Part shown: positions 61,561 to 64,000 of the stretch, one piece after another
Layout: each line of letters opens with the position of its first letter
Position numbering within the stretch: position 1 is the first letter of the stretch
Source of the DNA: Pseudoscleropodium purum
Taxonomy: Eukaryota > Streptophyta > Bryopsida > Hypnales > Brachytheciaceae
Direction of reading: 5' to 3'
Assembly (NCBI GenBank): GCA_963969395.1
Contig: OZ017803.1
Coordinates: 13,764,001 to 13,828,000 of the forward strand
Length of the DNA: 64,000 bases
Notes under the pieces: model-generated
Seen by the model: the letters and a program-made list of their open reading frames with translations, nothing else
Told to the model about the DNA's origin: nothing
Databases searched by the model: none
Translations under genes and position numbers: made by a program

Positions 61561-62010
61561 TTTACAAAACTCAATATGCTATGTCTCTTTAAACTCATAG
61601 CTCTTTTAAGTAAACTTTGAGGAAGAAGAAAAAGACTCCTCTACCTTGTCTCCACCTCGTCTCCTCCACCTAAGCAAGTGAATTTCTTCAAACAGGTCAC
61701 ATGAACCACATTTCATTCATTGGCTAACTAATTTTTTTCCCATAACTCTATCTAGATCCCTTTGTGGAATTAAAATCAATTAAAAGAAAGGTTTAACAAA
61801 CTTCACTTTTCATTTTAATAACTTCTAACACATGAAGTAATTTCAAAATATCTTTTTATATGAAAATAAAAGAACTATGATAAAATGAATGTCTAATAGA
61901 GGTAAAAAATATCAAGTATTAAGAGGCATGTCATTTCAATTGCCTCTTGATACTTTAAAAAAAACTTCTAATTGAATATATAATTATACATTTTTACAAA
62001 GTAAAAGTAT

Positions 62011-62560
62011 TCACAATGCAACAATATGAAGAGTTTGCAAGGGATGAAAAATTTATTGGATGTAGACATGATCACCCACGTCCTTCATTTTATATTGACC
62101 ATGATGTATTTGCAAGGTATTTTGTTGTAGTGCGTCCCGTTGATGACGATCCAAAACTGTTTTAACTTGTTAAAACGCTTACAAATCCAAATTCAGATTT
62201 AGGGCATGTTTATTTGATCCAAATCCAATATTGAACACTTGCTTTAAGTCACCACATAAATATTAATACGTATGTTGGATGGGACCAAAGAGCAAGAAAT
62301 ATATGGCATGAAGATCGTGTAATTCCACTATGATGGTTAAATACAGACTATATTATGACTGCTTTCAAGCCATGTAGGAAAAGCAGGGTTGAAGATCAAT
62401 CACAAGTTATTACAAAAGTTACAATTTCCAAACCACGAATCAACATCATCAAATTATTAGTGGTAGGTTAGTAGTATTTAGGTCTAATTTGGATGACAAT
62501 GCATTTGCGGATGAAGGCAAAGAATAGTTTGTAGACTTTTTAGTAAATTTTTTATTTGGA
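62011..62560 (+). pseudogene. Transposon-associated protein relic, function unknown
   Basis: From 62011 the frame gives QQYEEFARDEKFIGCRHDH, RPSFYIDHDVFARYFVVV, a stop, TNPNSDLGHVYLIQIQY, and after small shifts TYVGWDQRARNIWHEDRVI and TDYIMTAFKPC. This resembles a short repeated plant protein with a TNPNPD.GH...IQYW...GWD pattern, known to me only as an uncharacterised companion of transposons. At least two stops and two frame changes show decay. It follows the ~178-bp array. Confidence 0.45.
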
Positions 62561-62564
62561 GAAG

Positions 62565-63110
62565 TGAACATTCTAATTACCAAAGCAATTTGGCTTTTAG
62601 AATATTATTTGTAAGTGTTTTTTGTGTTGTATCTATTATTTTCTAGTGGCTTTGTATCAATGTTGATGTCTATTAATAGAAGATTGATTTTCCTATTTAT
62701 TTCATTTTCAAATAATTTTGTTACATATTTCCTAATTTTTGATTTGGTTTCACTATATTTCGTGCAAAGTAATTGGTATCAAAATTATTTAGATTTCAAA
62801 TTTTATTTTGAATACAAAGTAGTCTTAAAGAAATGTTTCAATTTATTTTTTGGTCTTCTATATTTCTATGTTTATTATTAATAAAAAAAATTTAATTTCT
62901 GATTGTAGCTCTTTCTTTTATAAATATTGAAATACCTATAATAGCATATTGGCATTTTTTAACTTAATTTATTGAAGAATTTCAATTTCATCAACTCTAA
63001 TTTCATTTTAAGTATAGACTACATTAAAATGAGACGCGAATTTGTCTCATTTAACATATATGGCCTTCAATCAAAGGGGCCCAAAGTCTATTGAAACTAT
63101 TTTACAAGAA
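62565..63110. other. AT-rich DNA without recognised genes
   Basis: A Phe/Leu-rich frame at 62615-62881 is low-complexity and unsupported. Confidence 0.4.
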
Positions 63111-63264
63111 TGAAAAAAAAGTCTTTTTTTACACTTCAAATGTTATAATCTTTCAATTTGCATGGTCAAATGGGCTGAAATTTTTTCCACACATTGCTTT
63201 ACTTTACTTGTTTGTTACACTTTTGTATGGTTGGAATTTTTTTTAAATAATTTTTGACAATGCA

Positions 63265-63550
63265 TAAAAAATTGGCAATTTGATACTTTTCCTCTTCCCA
63301 AATACCCTTTTGCCAATTGGCCTTTGGAGGCAATTCATTGCATTAGAATTGGTAATTTGGGAGCAATTTTAGATGAAAAGGTCAAACTATTGGAATTCAA
63401 AAAAAAATTGATTTTAGATAGTGCAATAAAAATTGGCAATTTTGGACTTTTCTTCTTTCCAAACACCATTTAGCCTTTAGGAGGTAACTCATTGCACTAG
63501 AATTGGCAATTTGGGAGCAAATTTTAGATTAAAAGGTCAAACTCTTGTCT
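63265..63550 (+). repeat. ~160-bp tandem duplication
   Basis: ATTGGCAATTTGATACTTTT...GGTCAAACTATTGG (63270-63395) and ATTGGCAATTTTGGACTTTT...GGTCAAACTCTTG (63432-63548) share order and most bases, including TAGAATTGG(C/T)AATTTGGGAG. Confidence 0.85.
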
Positions 63551-64000
63551 GTAATCCTAAGATTTTATTCTTTTTTGGTGATTTTTTAATTTAATGCAAA
63601 GTTAATATATATAGTCATTTCATTCAAAGTTTCAATAATGTCAAATTCTCCCCATAATGTCAAACATTGTAGATCACATTGAGTTGGGTTCAATGTTTTT
63701 TATTTGAAACACTAGAATCTCTTGTACCCTCTCAGCATTGGGGAATATTGGAAGGGAGCGAAGGACATAGATTGAAATGATCTAATCAAAGCATTATATT
63801 TTGTCCCAAAAAAAAAATGAATCTTCAAAAAACTCTATTCTAACTCTAAACACTAAAATCTTTCAACCTCCATGGTGAAAATTTCCAAAGTTTTTTTCAC
63901 AAATTTTGATAGTGCACTAATTTTGTCTTAATAGTGAGGGACAAAATTGGAGTGACCTAAAAATTAGCATTGCAACAAAGTTTTATTTTTGTGGAAATTG
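63551..64000. other. AT-rich DNA with a diverged copy of 63110-63190
   Basis: AATCTTTCAACCTCCATGGT (63850) resembles AATCTTTCAATTTGCATGGT (63150), with similar flanks. Nothing else was recognised. Confidence 0.45.

Noticed and set aside
62615..62881. Phe/Leu/Tyr-rich 88-codon frame
   Set aside because: Low-complexity T-rich DNA; resembles membrane protein only through composition.
1..64000. tRNA, rRNA, CRISPR arrays and LTR retrotransposons
   Set aside because: I looked for GGTTCGAATCC-type T-loops, rRNA-like blocks, regular direct repeats with unique spacers, and reverse transcriptase or integrase motifs with long direct repeats; none was found by eye.

Overview
The window looks like nuclear DNA of a land plant, and probably not a flowering plant. 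It is AT-rich and gene-poor. Its coding remnants are interrupted by spliceosomal introns with GT/AG borders, for example a 301-bp phase-2 intron at 52695-52995. Most of the recognisable content is transposable-element protein. The protein families (MULE transposases with SWIM fingers, a DUF7869-type protein, a TET/JBP-like oxygenase, an N6-adenine-methylase-like protein, an odd kinase) fit a moss, lycophyte or fern best, but the species cannot be fixed from sequence alone. I see no intact host gene, rRNA, tRNA, CRISPR array or bacterial-type operon.

Layout. 0.35-3.0 kb: a GC-rich tandem-repeat block, a broken kinase-like gene (940-2433, +) and a truncated GC-rich hAT MITE. 3.46-8.53 kb: a nearly complete Mutator-like element with inverted repeats of about 310-340 bp and a three-exon transposase carrying only nonsense mutations; a 280-bp hAT MITE is nested in its left repeat. 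8.5-26.7 kb: mostly featureless AT-rich DNA with a 195-bp hAT MITE, a degenerate ~178-bp tandem repeat, and several copies of a ~480-bp dispersed repeat. 26.7-27.8 kb (-): a relic of a TET/JBP-like 2-oxoglutarate/Fe(II) oxygenase. 29.35-29.93 kb: a Stowaway/mariner-like element. 31-34.2 kb: short tandem repeats and an array of 21-bp dyads. 36.5-39.2 kb (-): a decayed SWIM-type transposase. 41.2-44.9 kb: two unusual degenerate repeat fields. 46.5-47.75 kb (-): another transposon-associated protein relic. 49.0-55.4 kb: a perfectly phased 139-bp hairpin repeat array, then a multi-exon relic of an N6-adenine-methylase-like gene whose exon carries the 304-bp hAT MITE. 57.4-60.3 kb (+): a DUF7869-type relic interrupted by a foldback element. 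60.5-64 kb: minisatellite, a second ~178-bp array, one more protein relic and a short duplication.

How the pieces relate. This is a layered transposon graveyard. The hAT MITEs are among the youngest layers: three have perfect 8-bp target duplications, and two sit inside other elements or genes. No autonomous hAT transposase is present, so the MITEs must have been moved from elsewhere. The most unusual content is a pair of DNA-modification enzyme relics, one like a 5-methylcytosine oxygenase and one like an N6-adenine methylase, lying within one transposon-rich window.
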